64,000 nt of DNA from Haliscomenobacter sp965225875. Lineage in GTDB: Bacteria > Bacteroidota > Bacteroidia > Chitinophagales > Saprospiraceae. The stretch lies in NCBI RefSeq assembly GCF_965225875.1, contig NZ_CBDDBS010000002.1:3596001-3660000 (forward strand), written 5' to 3'. Shown here piece by piece: positions 12,047 to 20,745 of this stretch. Positions within the stretch are counted from its first letter, which is position 1. The number at the start of each line of letters is the position of its first letter. The position numbers and the translations under genes are program-made. Below the pieces are notes generated by a model. The model was not told where the DNA came from, searched no databases, and saw nothing but the letters and a program-made list of their open reading frames with translations.

Positions 12047-12613
12047 ATGGCTTCGACATCCGATATCCGCAACGGACTTTGTATAGATTGGGAAAAGGAC
12101 ACCTGGTCTGTCGTGGAGTTTCAGCACGTCAAACCAGCCCGCGGTGCAGCATTCGTGCGCACCAAGCTTAAAAGTATGACCAACGGAAAAGTAGTGGACA
12201 ACACTTTTCCTGCTGGTGCTAAAATTGACGAAGTTAGAGTTGAACGTCGTAAATTTCAGTACCTTTATGAAGATGAGTCTGGGTTAAACTTCATGAACAA
12301 TGAGGACTTTGATCAAATTGTTCTAAGTAAGAAGATGATTGACCGTCCTGACCTGATTAAGGAAGGAATGGAAGTGGACATTTTGTACCACGCTGCCAAA
12401 AACGAATTATTGACCATGGAACTGCCCCAAACGGTGATTATGCAGGTTACATACACCGAGCCAGGCTTGAAAGGGGATACCGCTACCAACGCATTTAAGC
12501 CTGCTACGGTAGAAACAGGGGCAGAAGTACGCGTACCTTTGTTCATTAACGAAGGTGACCTAATCAAGATCGACACCCAGACCGGGGCTTATATGGAACG
12601 TATTAAACAATAG
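12047..12613 (+). CDS. efp: Elongation factor P
   Basis: A 188-residue, three-domain translation factor that rescues ribosomes stalled at polyproline stretches. The N-terminal KOW-like domain carries the acceptor loop HVKPARGAAF; the tip residue is Arg32 where E. coli has the beta-lysylated Lys34. The OB domains follow, with the conserved LPQTVIMQVTYTEPG segment near 125-140. Arginine at the tip is typical of rhamnosylated EF-P, but no EarP-like gene is visible here, so any modification is open. It lies 75 bases after fabH and 6 bases before accB, consistent with co-transcription. Confidence 0.96.
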   Translation: MASTSDIRNGLCIDWEKDTWSVVEFQHVKPARGAAFVRTKLKSMTNGKVVDNTFPAGAKIDEVRVERRKFQYLYEDESGLNFMNNEDFDQIVLSKKMIDRPDLIKEGMEVDILYHAAKNELLTMELPQTVIMQVTYTEPGLKGDTATNAFKPATVETGAEVRVPLFINEGDLIKIDTQTGAYMERIKQ

Positions 12614-12619
12614 CAACTC

Positions 12620-13150
12620 ATGGATGCAAAGGAGATTCAAGAACTACTGAAGCTGGTCAGCCGGCTGGAGCTCTCCGAGTTCAAAATGAAAGACGGTGAG
12701 TTCGAACTGCAAATCCGCACCAAATACTTTGGCAAAGGCGGGCAGCAAATCCTGGTGCCTTCACTTCAAGCCACCTTGCCAACTGCTATTCCGGCTGCGT
12801 CTACGCCAGCCAGCGTGGAAACACCTACGCCAGTAGCTACTCCTACGCCACAAGCAGCAGCTGCCCCTGCGCCTAGCGCCGCACCAGCTGCCGGAGGAGA
12901 TGAGAGCCGCTACAAAGCCATTAAATCGCCTATTGTTGGAACGTTCTACCGTTCAGCAGGTCCGGATAAGCCAGCTTTTGTCAAAGTTGGCGATAGCATC
13001 AGTGCAGGCTCCGTGGTTTGTATTGTAGAGGCAATGAAACTGTTCAACGAGATTGAGTCTGATCTGAGTGGTACCGTGGTTAAGGTGCTGGTAGATGATG
13101 CTCAACCCGTTGAGTACGATCAGGTTCTTTTCTTGGTAGATCCGAAATAA
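12620..13150 (+). CDS. accB: Acetyl-CoA carboxylase biotin carboxyl carrier protein
   Basis: A 176-residue carrier of the carboxyl group in malonyl-CoA synthesis. A short helical N-terminus (1-50) is joined by an Ala/Pro/Thr-rich flexible linker (about 54-92) to the biotinyl domain (98-176). The biotinylation site is the EAMKLFNE motif with Lys140. The ATG at 12620 is six bases after efp. accC begins five bases after its stop, so the two subunits are almost certainly co-translated. Confidence 0.97.
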   Translation: MDAKEIQELLKLVSRLELSEFKMKDGEFELQIRTKYFGKGGQQILVPSLQATLPTAIPAASTPASVETPTPVATPTPQAAAAPAPSAAPAAGGDESRYKAIKSPIVGTFYRSAGPDKPAFVKVGDSISAGSVVCIVEAMKLFNEIESDLSGTVVKVLVDDAQPVEYDQVLFLVDPK

Positions 13151-13155
13151 AAAGA

Positions 13156-14496
13156 ATGTTCAACAAGATCCTCATAGCCAATCGCGGTGAAATTGCACTG
13201 CGTATCATCCGCACCTGCCGAGAAATGGGCATTAAAACGGTAGCAGTATACTCTACTGCCGACCGGGAAAGCCTGCACGTGCGGTTTGCCGATGAAGCGG
13301 TTTGTATTGGTCCGCCCCAATCATCGGAATCCTACTTGAGTATTCCTCGCATCATGGCTGCGGTAGAGATCACCAATGCAGATGCAGTCCATCCAGGTTA
13401 CGGTTTTTTGGCTGAAAATGCCGATTTTGCTGAGGTCTGCCTGGAGTACGGCATCAAATTCATTGGCCCAACTCCCTCGCAGATCCGCAAAATGGGGGAC
13501 AAGATTACCGCCAAAGAAACCATGATTGCAGCAGGTGTACCTGTAGTGCCAGGCTCCGGCGGTTTGTTGCAAGATGTTCCTGCAGGGAAAAAGCAAGCCA
13601 AAGAAGTGGGATACCCCGTTATCCTCAAAGCTACTGCCGGTGGTGGGGGTAAGGGTATGCGCATCGTTTGGAAAGAAGAAGACTTCGAATCCGCCTGGAA
13701 TACCGCCCGTATGGAGGCCAAAGCGTCCTTCTCCAATGATGGCATTTACATGGAGAAATATGTGGAAGAGCCACGCCACATCGAATTTCAGATTGCTGGT
13801 GACCAATACGGCAAGGTCGTGCATCTTTCGGAACGCGATTGCTCCATCCAACGTCGGCACCAAAAATTGGTGGAAGAATGTCCTTCGCCTTTCATGACCG
13901 ATGAACTGCGCGAAAAAATGGGCAATGCTGCCGTTAAAGCAGGTGAAGCCATCAATTACGAAGGGGTAGGTACCATTGAGTTTCTGGTGGACAAATACCG
14001 CAACTTCTACTTCATGGAGATGAACACCCGGATTCAGGTGGAACACCCCGTGACTGAAGAGGTGATCGATTTTGACTTGATCAAAGAACAAATCAAAATT
14101 GCAGCGGGTGAAAAAATTACCGGAGGCAACCGTTACCCACAGATGCACGCCATGGAGTGCCGCATCAACGCGGAAGATCCGAATTTTGATTTCCGGCCAA
14201 GTCCCGGCAAAATCACCTCTTTCCATAGCTCTAAAGGGCATGGGGTAAGGGTAGATACCCACGTTTATGCGGGTTATACCATTCCCCCCTACTACGATTC
14301 AATGATTGCCAAACTCATCTGCCGCGCCCGCACCCGCGAGGAGTGCATCCGCAAAATGGAGCGCGCCCTGGACGAGTTCATCATTGAAGGACCAAAGACG
14401 ACAGTGCCCTTCCATCAGAAGTTGATGAAAGACGAAAACTTCCGCAAGGGCGATTTCAATACGAGCTTTTTGAATGATTTCAACTTTAAGGACTGA
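13156..14496 (+). CDS. accC: Acetyl-CoA carboxylase, biotin carboxylase subunit
   Basis: A 446-residue ATP-grasp enzyme that carboxylates biotin on AccB using ATP and bicarbonate. The N-terminal carbamoyl-phosphate-synthase-like fold starts at FNKILIANRGEIALRIIR. The ATP-grasp domain has the glycine-rich loop KATAGGGGKGMR (about 157-168), the metal and catalytic region FMEMNTRIQVEHPVTEEV (about 285-302), and the C-terminal biotin carboxylase domain ECRINAEDP. Length matches the family. It ends the fabH-efp-accB-accC group; carboxyltransferase genes are not in the window. Confidence 0.97.
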   Translation: MFNKILIANRGEIALRIIRTCREMGIKTVAVYSTADRESLHVRFADEAVCIGPPQSSESYLSIPRIMAAVEITNADAVHPGYGFLAENADFAEVCLEYGIKFIGPTPSQIRKMGDKITAKETMIAAGVPVVPGSGGLLQDVPAGKKQAKEVGYPVILKATAGGGGKGMRIVWKEEDFESAWNTARMEAKASFSNDGIYMEKYVEEPRHIEFQIAGDQYGKVVHLSERDCSIQRRHQKLVEECPSPFMTDELREKMGNAAVKAGEAINYEGVGTIEFLVDKYRNFYFMEMNTRIQVEHPVTEEVIDFDLIKEQIKIAAGEKITGGNRYPQMHAMECRINAEDPNFDFRPSPGKITSFHSSKGHGVRVDTHVYAGYTIPPYYDSMIAKLICRARTREECIRKMERALDEFIIEGPKTTVPFHQKLMKDENFRKGDFNTSFLNDFNFKD

Positions 14497-14506
14497 TTTT
14501 TTATTT

Positions 14507-14590
14507 AATGATGAGTGATGAATGATGAGTGATGAATAGAGTGCCCTCTTAGCCTAATTCATCACTCATCACTCATCGTTTATCATTTAT
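14507..14590. repeat. GATGAGTGATGAAT-type inverted repeat
   Basis: Two arms of about 31 bases built from GATGAGT/GATGAAT units surround a 19-base centre. The inner 14 bp (14524-14537 with 14557-14570) are perfect and the outer part is imperfect. The same family occurs at 29665-29745. It fills the gap between accC and the ABC exporter and ends three bases before the exporter's ATG. Confidence 0.8.
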
Positions 14591-14593
14591 GAA

Positions 14594-16411
14594 ATGAAGA
14601 GTTTCTGGCGTTTACTTTCCTTCCTGCACAAGTACCGCGCCAACGTTGCGCTGAGTGTTTTGAGCAATCTCCTGATGGCCGTGTTCAACGTAGCCAGCAT
14701 TCCATTACTGATTCCACTACTCGACATTATTTTCCAAAAAAACGTCCAGACATTGCCTGAACCGGTCTGGAGTTGGACTGCCGATGGGCTAAAGGCGCAA
14801 CTCAATTACCAGATCAGCCATTTGATTCAGACGCAGGGACAGGAAGCTGCCTTGATTCGGATTTGTGCAGTGATTCTATTGGTTTTTTTGGGTAAAAACC
14901 TGTTCAATTACCTCGCCATGTTTTTTATGGCCCCAGCGCGCAATGGCATTGTGCGGGACATCCGGGCACAGCTGTTCAGCAAAATTATGATCCTGCCCCT
15001 CGGCTACTTTTCGGAAGAGCGCAAGGGAGACCTTATGTCGCGCATCACCGCCGATGTACAGGAAATCGAATGGAGCATCCTCAATGCCCTGGAGTCCCTT
15101 TTTCGCGAGCCCATCATCATCATCCTGAGTTTGATTTTTATGCTTTACGTGAGCCCTACTTTGACGGGCTTTGTGTTTGTGCTCATGCTGTTTTCGGCAG
15201 TGATCATCGGGGGAATAGGGCGGACGCTGCGCAAAAGTTCTTCCAAGGTCCAGGAGCGTTTGGGTAGCATTGTGTCGATCGTAGAAGAAGCAATTTCCGG
15301 CCTGCGGATCATCAAGGGTTTTAATGCCGAAAAATACCAGGAAAACAAATTCAACCGCGAAAACAACGACTACCGCCGCATGCAGACCCGCATGTTGTGG
15401 CGGCGGGATTTGGCCTCACCTTTGTCCGAGTTTTTGGGTATTGCGGTAGTGTCGGTTTTGCTGTGGTTTGGGGCACGGATGGTTTTTAAAGGCAGCATCG
15501 AAGCCAGTACCTTTATCTCCTTTTTGTATGCCTTTTTTAGTGTGTTGAACCCAGCCAAAGCTTTTTCCCGTGGCTTGTACGACGTGCAAAGGGGCATCGC
15601 GGCCATGCAGAGGGTGGAACACATTCTCCACGCGCCCATTGTTGTTGAAGAAAAACCCGATGCTCAAGCTTTTACGCAATTTGAAAAATCCATCGAATAC
15701 CGCAACGTTAGTTTCAACTACCGGGGTGACGAACCTGTGCTGAAAAACATCAACCTCAATATCCACAAAGGAAAACTCATTGCCCTGGTGGGTGCTTCAG
15801 GCGCAGGCAAATCCACCATGGCCGACTTGCTGCCCCGCTTTTACGACGTGAGCGAAGGCGGTATTTTTATCGATGGCATCAACATCAAAGACATCTCTTT
15901 GCGCGATTTGCGCCAGCAATTGGGCATCGTTTCCCAGGAGGCCATTCTGTTCAACGACACGATTTACAACAACATCGTGTTCGGCATGGAAAACATTAGC
16001 CCCGAAGATGTGGAACGCGCAGCCAAAATCGCCAACGCCCACAACTTCATCCTCGCCACCGAAAACGGCTACCAAACCAACATCGGCGACCGCGGCAGCA
16101 AACTCAGCGGTGGCCAACGCCAACGCCTGACCATCGCCCGGGCAGTACTCAAAAACCCGCCCATCCTCATCCTCGACGAGGCCACCTCTGCCCTCGACTC
16201 AGAATCGGAAAAACTGGTTCAGGAAGCCCTGTTGAATCTAATGAAAGACCGCACCAGTATGGTTATTGCCCACCGCTTGTCTACGGTACAGCATGCCGAC
16301 GAAATCATCGTGATGCGTGCCGGCCAGATTGTGGAACGGGGGAGTCATGCGGAGTTATTGGAGAAAAATGGGGAGTACCGGAAATTGGTGGAATTGCAGG
16401 CGATGGCGTAG
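14594..16411 (+). CDS. ABC exporter, fused permease and ATPase (MsbA-like)
   Basis: A 605-residue half-transporter. The N-terminal six-helix membrane domain (about 15-330) is followed by the nucleotide-binding domain (about 355-605) with Walker A GASGAGKST (about 400), signature LSGGQRQR (about 504), Walker B ILILDEATSALD (about 525) and the H-loop MVIAHRLSTVQ. It would work as a homodimer exporting lipids, lipid A precursors or drugs. Proximity to fatty acid genes fits a lipid flippase, but the substrate cannot be read from sequence. A GATGA-type hairpin sits directly before the ATG. Confidence 0.92.
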   Translation: MKSFWRLLSFLHKYRANVALSVLSNLLMAVFNVASIPLLIPLLDIIFQKNVQTLPEPVWSWTADGLKAQLNYQISHLIQTQGQEAALIRICAVILLVFLGKNLFNYLAMFFMAPARNGIVRDIRAQLFSKIMILPLGYFSEERKGDLMSRITADVQEIEWSILNALESLFREPIIIILSLIFMLYVSPTLTGFVFVLMLFSAVIIGGIGRTLRKSSSKVQERLGSIVSIVEEAISGLRIIKGFNAEKYQENKFNRENNDYRRMQTRMLWRRDLASPLSEFLGIAVVSVLLWFGARMVFKGSIEASTFISFLYAFFSVLNPAKAFSRGLYDVQRGIAAMQRVEHILHAPIVVEEKPDAQAFTQFEKSIEYRNVSFNYRGDEPVLKNINLNIHKGKLIALVGASGAGKSTMADLLPRFYDVSEGGIFIDGINIKDISLRDLRQQLGIVSQEAILFNDTIYNNIVFGMENISPEDVERAAKIANAHNFILATENGYQTNIGDRGSKLSGGQRQRLTIARAVLKNPPILILDEATSALDSESEKLVQEALLNLMKDRTSMVIAHRLSTVQHADEIIVMRAGQIVERGSHAELLEKNGEYRKLVELQAMA

Positions 16412-16501
16412 GGGCAGGTATTGCGCTTGCCCGACGCAGTGAGCGCACTAGTTTGTAATCCAGAATTTGGTGTTTAGCTTGCCTTGTGACTTGATTTGAG
16501 T

Positions 16502-16509
16502 TAAATTTG
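16502..16509 (+). promoter_or_regulatory. -7 box (TAAATTTG) before the DUF4160 gene
   Basis: Matches TAnnTTTG 46 bases before the DUF4160 ATG and suggests that the three-gene AT-rich insert has its own promoter. Confidence 0.45.
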
Positions 16510-16554
16510 CATATTCAGGTTATTAATTTTATCTTGATCTAAACCTTCATAAAG

Positions 16555-16794
16555 ATGCCAGTTATTGGGAAAATCAAAGGAATCATTCTAAGAATGTTCT
16601 TTGGGGATCACCCTCCACCACATTTTCATGCTAGTAATAACGAACGTGAAGGTTTATTTGACATAAATGACCTGGAAATGTTCAAGGGTGATCTTGGCTC
16701 AAAAGACCAAAAGGAAGTAAAAAAATGGGCAAAATCTCGCCAGTCCAAGTTAAAGGATATGTGGGATACCCAAGACATTCAAAACATCGATTAA
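16555..16794 (+). CDS. DUF4160 family protein
   Basis: A 79-residue protein with the DUF4160 signature near its start: MPVIGKIKGIILRMFFGDH followed by PPPHFHAS. The family is widespread, short and uncharacterised, and is often found next to a DUF2442 gene, as here (11 bases away). It has been suggested to take part in toxin-antitoxin-like pairs, but I know of no proven activity. Base composition is lower in GC than the flanking housekeeping genes, as is that of the next two genes. The conserved HPPPHFH cluster could bind metal; that is inference. Confidence 0.8.
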   Translation: MPVIGKIKGIILRMFFGDHPPPHFHASNNEREGLFDINDLEMFKGDLGSKDQKEVKKWAKSRQSKLKDMWDTQDIQNID

Positions 16795-16804
16795 AGCATC
16801 CGCC

Positions 16805-17092
16805 ATGGAAAGTTATCCACGTATTAAATACCTCGAACCGCTTGCTAATTATCGCCTTTTTGTCATTTTCGACACAGGTGATATCAAAGTATACTCTCTC
16901 GCTGAACGCTTACAATCAGAGCCTTTCAAGGTATTGCAAGATGAACAACTGTTTAATAAAGCCCACATCGCTAATGGTGGGTATGGCGTAATTTGGAACG
17001 ATGAAATTGATTTAAGTGAGTACGAACTTTGGATAAAGGGTGTGGAGGTATCTAAGGTGAGTGAACTAGTCGAAAAGGTGCCTGCTTTTTAA
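16805..17092 (+). CDS. DUF2442 family protein
   Basis: A 95-residue protein matching DUF2442 in layout: a strand-rich N-terminus (about 5-30: YPRIKYLEPLANYRLFVIF), a region implying a size or level term (SLAERLQSEPF), and the closing GVIWNDEIDLSEYELW motif (about 60-75). DUF2442 is related to the NE0471 N-terminal domain fold and commonly accompanies DUF4160. The ATG at 16805 is 11 bases after the DUF4160 stop, and the Mrr-like nuclease starts 17 bases after this gene, so the three look co-transcribed. Function unknown. Confidence 0.82.
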   Translation: MESYPRIKYLEPLANYRLFVIFDTGDIKVYSLAERLQSEPFKVLQDEQLFNKAHIANGGYGVIWNDEIDLSEYELWIKGVEVSKVSELVEKVPAF

Positions 17093-17108
17093 GGTCAAAA
17101 AAAATAAA

Positions 17109-17972
17109 ATGGATTGGAAAGATTATGAAGATCAAGTTTTTGAAATATTAAGTACTCAACATAGGCATGATTATATAACTAAAAACTACAAGATAAAAGG
17201 GAGATACTCCAATAGATCAAGGCAAATAGATATTTTCATAAAGATTAATACTAAAGTAGGAGATTCCACTATAGTTGTAGACTGCAAACATTATAACAAA
17301 AAGATAAATATCAAGACTGTTGAATCATTTATCTCCATGATTGATGATATTGGTGCTGATTATGGGATCATAATTTCTGATCTTGGATATACAAAAAGTG
17401 CTATTCATAGAGCTTTTAATAACCCAAAAGGAGTAGAGTTAGATATTTTTAGTCTTAACGAATTATATGACTATATGCATGCAGAAAGCGCAATGCCTTA
17501 TGCCGGGGATAACATGGCGCTAATTTTAGCTCCATTTGGTTGGATTGTAGATGGCAAAAAAAGGGACATACCTGCGGTGTGCCATCTTTACAAAAGAGGA
17601 TTGACTTTTGAAGAAGCCTTAGCATCGGGGGAATTTGCCTACGTTAATTTTTGGAAGTCTGATGATCCTAATTTTTCAATTGAAGAGTTGAGCAGAATCC
17701 AAGAAAAAAACATATTAAATATTTACAATCAAAAGATTGACAAAGTTGAATTTTATGATGCAGAGTGCAAATTTGGTCAAGATGCAAAAATAAGAATTAT
17801 CAAAACCGCAAACTATCCGTTCATTGAGATTACGGGTTTTATAAAATTTTCAGATTCGATATTTTTTTATGTGTGCAATTCATTACCATTGTATGAAAAA
17901 AGGAACCTTAGAAAGACGCATGTTTTTCTAAAAAATGCTTTACCCTTCAAGGTCAACATTAGTCATGGTTAA
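17109..17972 (+). CDS. Mrr-type PD-(D/E)XK endonuclease with novel C-terminal domain
   Basis: A 287-residue protein. Residues 1-125 form an Mrr-like restriction endonuclease fold: Glu12 in helix 1, Asp41 in SRQIDIF, and Asp58-x-Lys60 in VVDCKHYNKK, then a helix and GADYGIIIS. These are the metal and catalytic positions of the family, so the nuclease looks active. Residues from about 135 on (NMALILAPFGWIVDGKK, then FEEALASGEFAYVNFW) match nothing I recognise and may sense a signal or partner. Coding sequence is strikingly AT-rich compared with neighbours, a sign of recent transfer. It follows the DUF4160/DUF2442 pair. A defence role is plausible but inferred. Confidence 0.8.
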   Translation: MDWKDYEDQVFEILSTQHRHDYITKNYKIKGRYSNRSRQIDIFIKINTKVGDSTIVVDCKHYNKKINIKTVESFISMIDDIGADYGIIISDLGYTKSAIHRAFNNPKGVELDIFSLNELYDYMHAESAMPYAGDNMALILAPFGWIVDGKKRDIPAVCHLYKRGLTFEEALASGEFAYVNFWKSDDPNFSIEELSRIQEKNILNIYNQKIDKVEFYDAECKFGQDAKIRIIKTANYPFIEITGFIKFSDSIFFYVCNSLPLYEKRNLRKTHVFLKNALPFKVNISHG

Positions 17973-17992
17973 TATGTGGTTTTAAATATTTC

Positions 17993-19498
17993 CTACTCCC
18001 TATGCTTCTCCTCCAAATGCTCCCGCAATAAATCCTTCCCATAATCATTCCCATTCGGCGTACGCACCACCGTATGAATATGTGTTTTAACCGGGCCGGG
18101 CCTAGGTTTGGAACGGTCCCAGATGGCCACCGGAGTTTGGTGGTCAAATTCAATCAGGATAACCGGACTGTGGATGCGGTAATAAAACGGGTCCTCCATT
18201 TTTTCGCCTTGCACCCAGGTGAAATAAGTCTCCTTTAGATGCAAGCGCACTTCCGCCATCTTGATTTTAGCATGTTCATCCCTCATGTCACCGACGTACT
18301 CGGCGATCAAATCGAGCAAGTCCTCCTGTTGAGAAGCCGTTAGTTCTTGCGCAGAGATGCCTGTAAAGGGAATGATTTCATTGTCTCGAAAGGCTTCGGT
18401 CCGGTTGAAATCCATCTCTTTTTTGTCCCAGAGTCGGGCTTTGGCTTTTTGTTCCGCATTGAGCGACTGATAAAAATTCAAACCCTTGCGCTCTTCAGTC
18501 TCATACGTCCGCAGCCCTTTGTTGGGTTCTGATAAAGCGTAAGTGGGTTCTGAACCCATAAACGTAGGCGTCATCACGATCTGGCTTCCCAATACAAAAT
18601 AATTGATGACCAAATGATGCCCGTCAATTTGCCAACCCCAGGGCCCCTTCGCGGAGGGGGTACCCATAAACGTGAACCAGTACTTTTCGCCACCCAATAG
18701 TTTGTTGTCGGGCCGTAAAGTGGCCAAATGGGCCTCCATTTTCATGATAGACCTCGACTTTTCCAGCCCTTTGGTGCTGAGGCTTTCTTTCAAAATACCA
18801 AAGGCCAGTTCTTTCTGCTGGGCATTCAGTTCTTCCAAGCCAATACCCGTTCTTTGGTAAAATTCGATGTTGTGCCAGCGTCGCCATTCATTTGATTCGA
18901 TGGGGAAGGTACATTTTGACCTTTGCGTAGGACTGAGGGCGTCGAGAAATGCAGTTACTGCTTTTTTAATGGGCTTCGTACTTGCCCCGCTTCTCTTGAT
19001 GGGAAACAAATGCTCAATTGGTTTTCCAGTATTGGTAATGCCTACAAACGGCTTGGCCAGTTCTGCCGTCTCTGGTGCGGTGTTGGCTTGGAACACTACA
19101 ATGGGTTGAGCTGGTTTGACCTTACCCGCCAGGCCATCCAGATAACCCCAGCGGTCCATCAAAATTTGAGGCCCATTTTTATCAAATTTGAAGTTGCGGC
19201 GAATATCGAATTGACTACCCGATCGATACCGATACAACAAAGTTTTGCCCCTGGCCGAATCGGGAAAGGAGACCTCTACGTTGTAGTAACCATCGGAGTT
19301 GGGGCCATTCATTTTGATTGGCCTGGTTTCTGGCGAGGGAAACAGCAAACAAGCAACGGCAACAGAATCGGGGCTAGGTACTTCTGAAAGGTGAAGCCTA
19401 AAAGAAAGGGTATATCCTCCTTTATCTGGATTTGATTGTGCATAAACGGCAACAAGCGGCCAAGAGAGGAACAAGAGCAGGTAAATCGCTTTTTTCAT
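17993..19498 (-). CDS. Secreted DUF3500 family protein
   Basis: A 501-residue protein with a signal peptide (MKKAIYLLLFLSWPLVAVYAQ). A beta-rich, carbohydrate-binding-like N-terminal domain (about 25-120) precedes the DUF3500 region, recognised from GWQIDGHHLVINYFVLG and VMTPTFMGSEP. DUF3500 proteins are uncharacterised; the conserved His residues (DGHH, KTHIHTVVR) could form a metal or catalytic site. The start is the ATG at 19498; an upstream TTG would add three residues before the signal peptide. It lies tail to tail with the nuclease and just downstream of another secreted protein gene. Confidence 0.8.
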   Translation of the reverse strand: MKKAIYLLLFLSWPLVAVYAQSNPDKGGYTLSFRLHLSEVPSPDSVAVACLLFPSPETRPIKMNGPNSDGYYNVEVSFPDSARGKTLLYRYRSGSQFDIRRNFKFDKNGPQILMDRWGYLDGLAGKVKPAQPIVVFQANTAPETAELAKPFVGITNTGKPIEHLFPIKRSGASTKPIKKAVTAFLDALSPTQRSKCTFPIESNEWRRWHNIEFYQRTGIGLEELNAQQKELAFGILKESLSTKGLEKSRSIMKMEAHLATLRPDNKLLGGEKYWFTFMGTPSAKGPWGWQIDGHHLVINYFVLGSQIVMTPTFMGSEPTYALSEPNKGLRTYETEERKGLNFYQSLNAEQKAKARLWDKKEMDFNRTEAFRDNEIIPFTGISAQELTASQQEDLLDLIAEYVGDMRDEHAKIKMAEVRLHLKETYFTWVQGEKMEDPFYYRIHSPVILIEFDHQTPVAIWDRSKPRPGPVKTHIHTVVRTPNGNDYGKDLLREHLEEKHRE

Positions 19499-19543
19499 GG
19501 AGGTCAATTTTTGTGAAAATAAGCAAAAAACCAGAAACCTCCT

Positions 19544-20527
19544 TTATTTCACCAATACCCCCATCTCCTCCGCCTTCACCGTCAACACCCCCGCCTTCGG
19601 CAATCGTTTCGTCAATTCTCGCCACAGGGGATCTTTAGCATAAACTCCTTTGAGCATTTTAGCCGCTTTGGCCACATTCCCATTGTTCGCCAGCGTAATC
19701 GCCGTCCAGTATTGCATCTCCAGGTTATTAGGGAACATCTTCATGGCCGCTTCGTATTCTTTCATCGCCAGGGGCATGTCGTTCTTTTCTGTAGCCAAGT
19801 CGCCGTTGTTCATGTGTTCGTAGGCGCGGTGCAGGGTCAGGAGGCGCTCCAACTCGACCAAGGGAGCAGTATGATCATCTACCCGCAGATCCACCAGGTG
19901 GTTGTCATCCCAAGGTTTGCCCGTCGCTTCTCCCTTGACCACCAAAATGACCGCCGATTGTTTGCCCCGGATATCTCCGCCTACTTTTTGCGCGGCTTTG
20001 AGGGTCGCCAAAACCCGTTCGGCCAAGGGCAGATTCATATTGGCTTCATACGCTTTGGCCATGGCGGCGGGAACTTCGTTGTTCAGCATCATATTGGCCT
20101 GGACGGCGTAGCCCTTTCCTTTCAAATCCCCGGCAAAATCTATACAATTTTTGCCAGTGAAATTGGCCGCATTGCCTTTGCTGTCCACGATGGCCACCTG
20201 ACGGACTTCTCTGCCGGGGTCGTCAGACAACAAAATATCAAGTGCTTCCTGAGCAGTCTTTCCCGCCTTGAGCAATGCCAAACCCCGAATGCCGAAAGAC
20301 TTATTGGTAAAAGATTGCGTAGCAACAGCACCTACGCCCGCTTCAGCCCAGGAAACGGAGGTACCCACGCTGAACCAATGGCTTTGCACCCCAACAGCCA
20401 TTTCCCCCGTTTTTTCATCGCGGGCTACGATGGAGAAGGTATGTGCCAGGCCATTGTCTTGTTTGAAAAATTGGGCATGCACAAGGCTACTGGTGAATAG
20501 GAATAAAAAAAATAGTAGGTTTCTCAT
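19544..20527 (-). CDS. Secreted DUF1028 family (Ntn-hydrolase-like) protein
   Basis: A 327-residue protein starting at the ATG at 20527, giving a clean signal peptide (MRNLLFFLFLFTSSLVHAQ). After it comes the DUF1028 domain (HTFSIVARDEKTGEMAVGVQS, about 28-48; WAEAGVGAVATQSFTN), a family with the Ntn-hydrolase fold and no settled function. The last ~100 residues (AYEHMNNGDLATEKNDMPLA onward) look like a tetratricopeptide-type helical repeat. A longer in-frame extension upstream to 20692 has no signal-peptide logic and is rejected. It precedes the DUF3500 gene on the same strand by 45 bases. Confidence 0.82.
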   Translation of the reverse strand: MRNLLFFLFLFTSSLVHAQFFKQDNGLAHTFSIVARDEKTGEMAVGVQSHWFSVGTSVSWAEAGVGAVATQSFTNKSFGIRGLALLKAGKTAQEALDILLSDDPGREVRQVAIVDSKGNAANFTGKNCIDFAGDLKGKGYAVQANMMLNNEVPAAMAKAYEANMNLPLAERVLATLKAAQKVGGDIRGKQSAVILVVKGEATGKPWDDNHLVDLRVDDHTAPLVELERLLTLHRAYEHMNNGDLATEKNDMPLAMKEYEAAMKMFPNNLEMQYWTAITLANNGNVAKAAKMLKGVYAKDPLWRELTKRLPKAGVLTVKAEEMGVLVK

Positions 20528-20745
20528 GGTGTATGGATTTAGGGTGAAATGTAGCAAAAGCAGAAGAACAACAAGGATCAAAATAAGTTTGCGCCAAAAC
20601 CGCGTCATTTCACTTACCAAAATCGTTTGAATTGGGCGACTAAAACCAATTAGGTATAAAAATCTGCGGATCGGCATTTGGCAGTTTTTCAAGGTGCATT
20701 TATTTCCTATTTTTACCCATCACTCACCAAACCAAGCGACGAAAC

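Noticed and set aside
20528..20692. Longer N-terminus for the DUF1028 protein
   Set aside because: It would bury the signal peptide at residue 56; the ATG at 20527 gives a normal exported protein.
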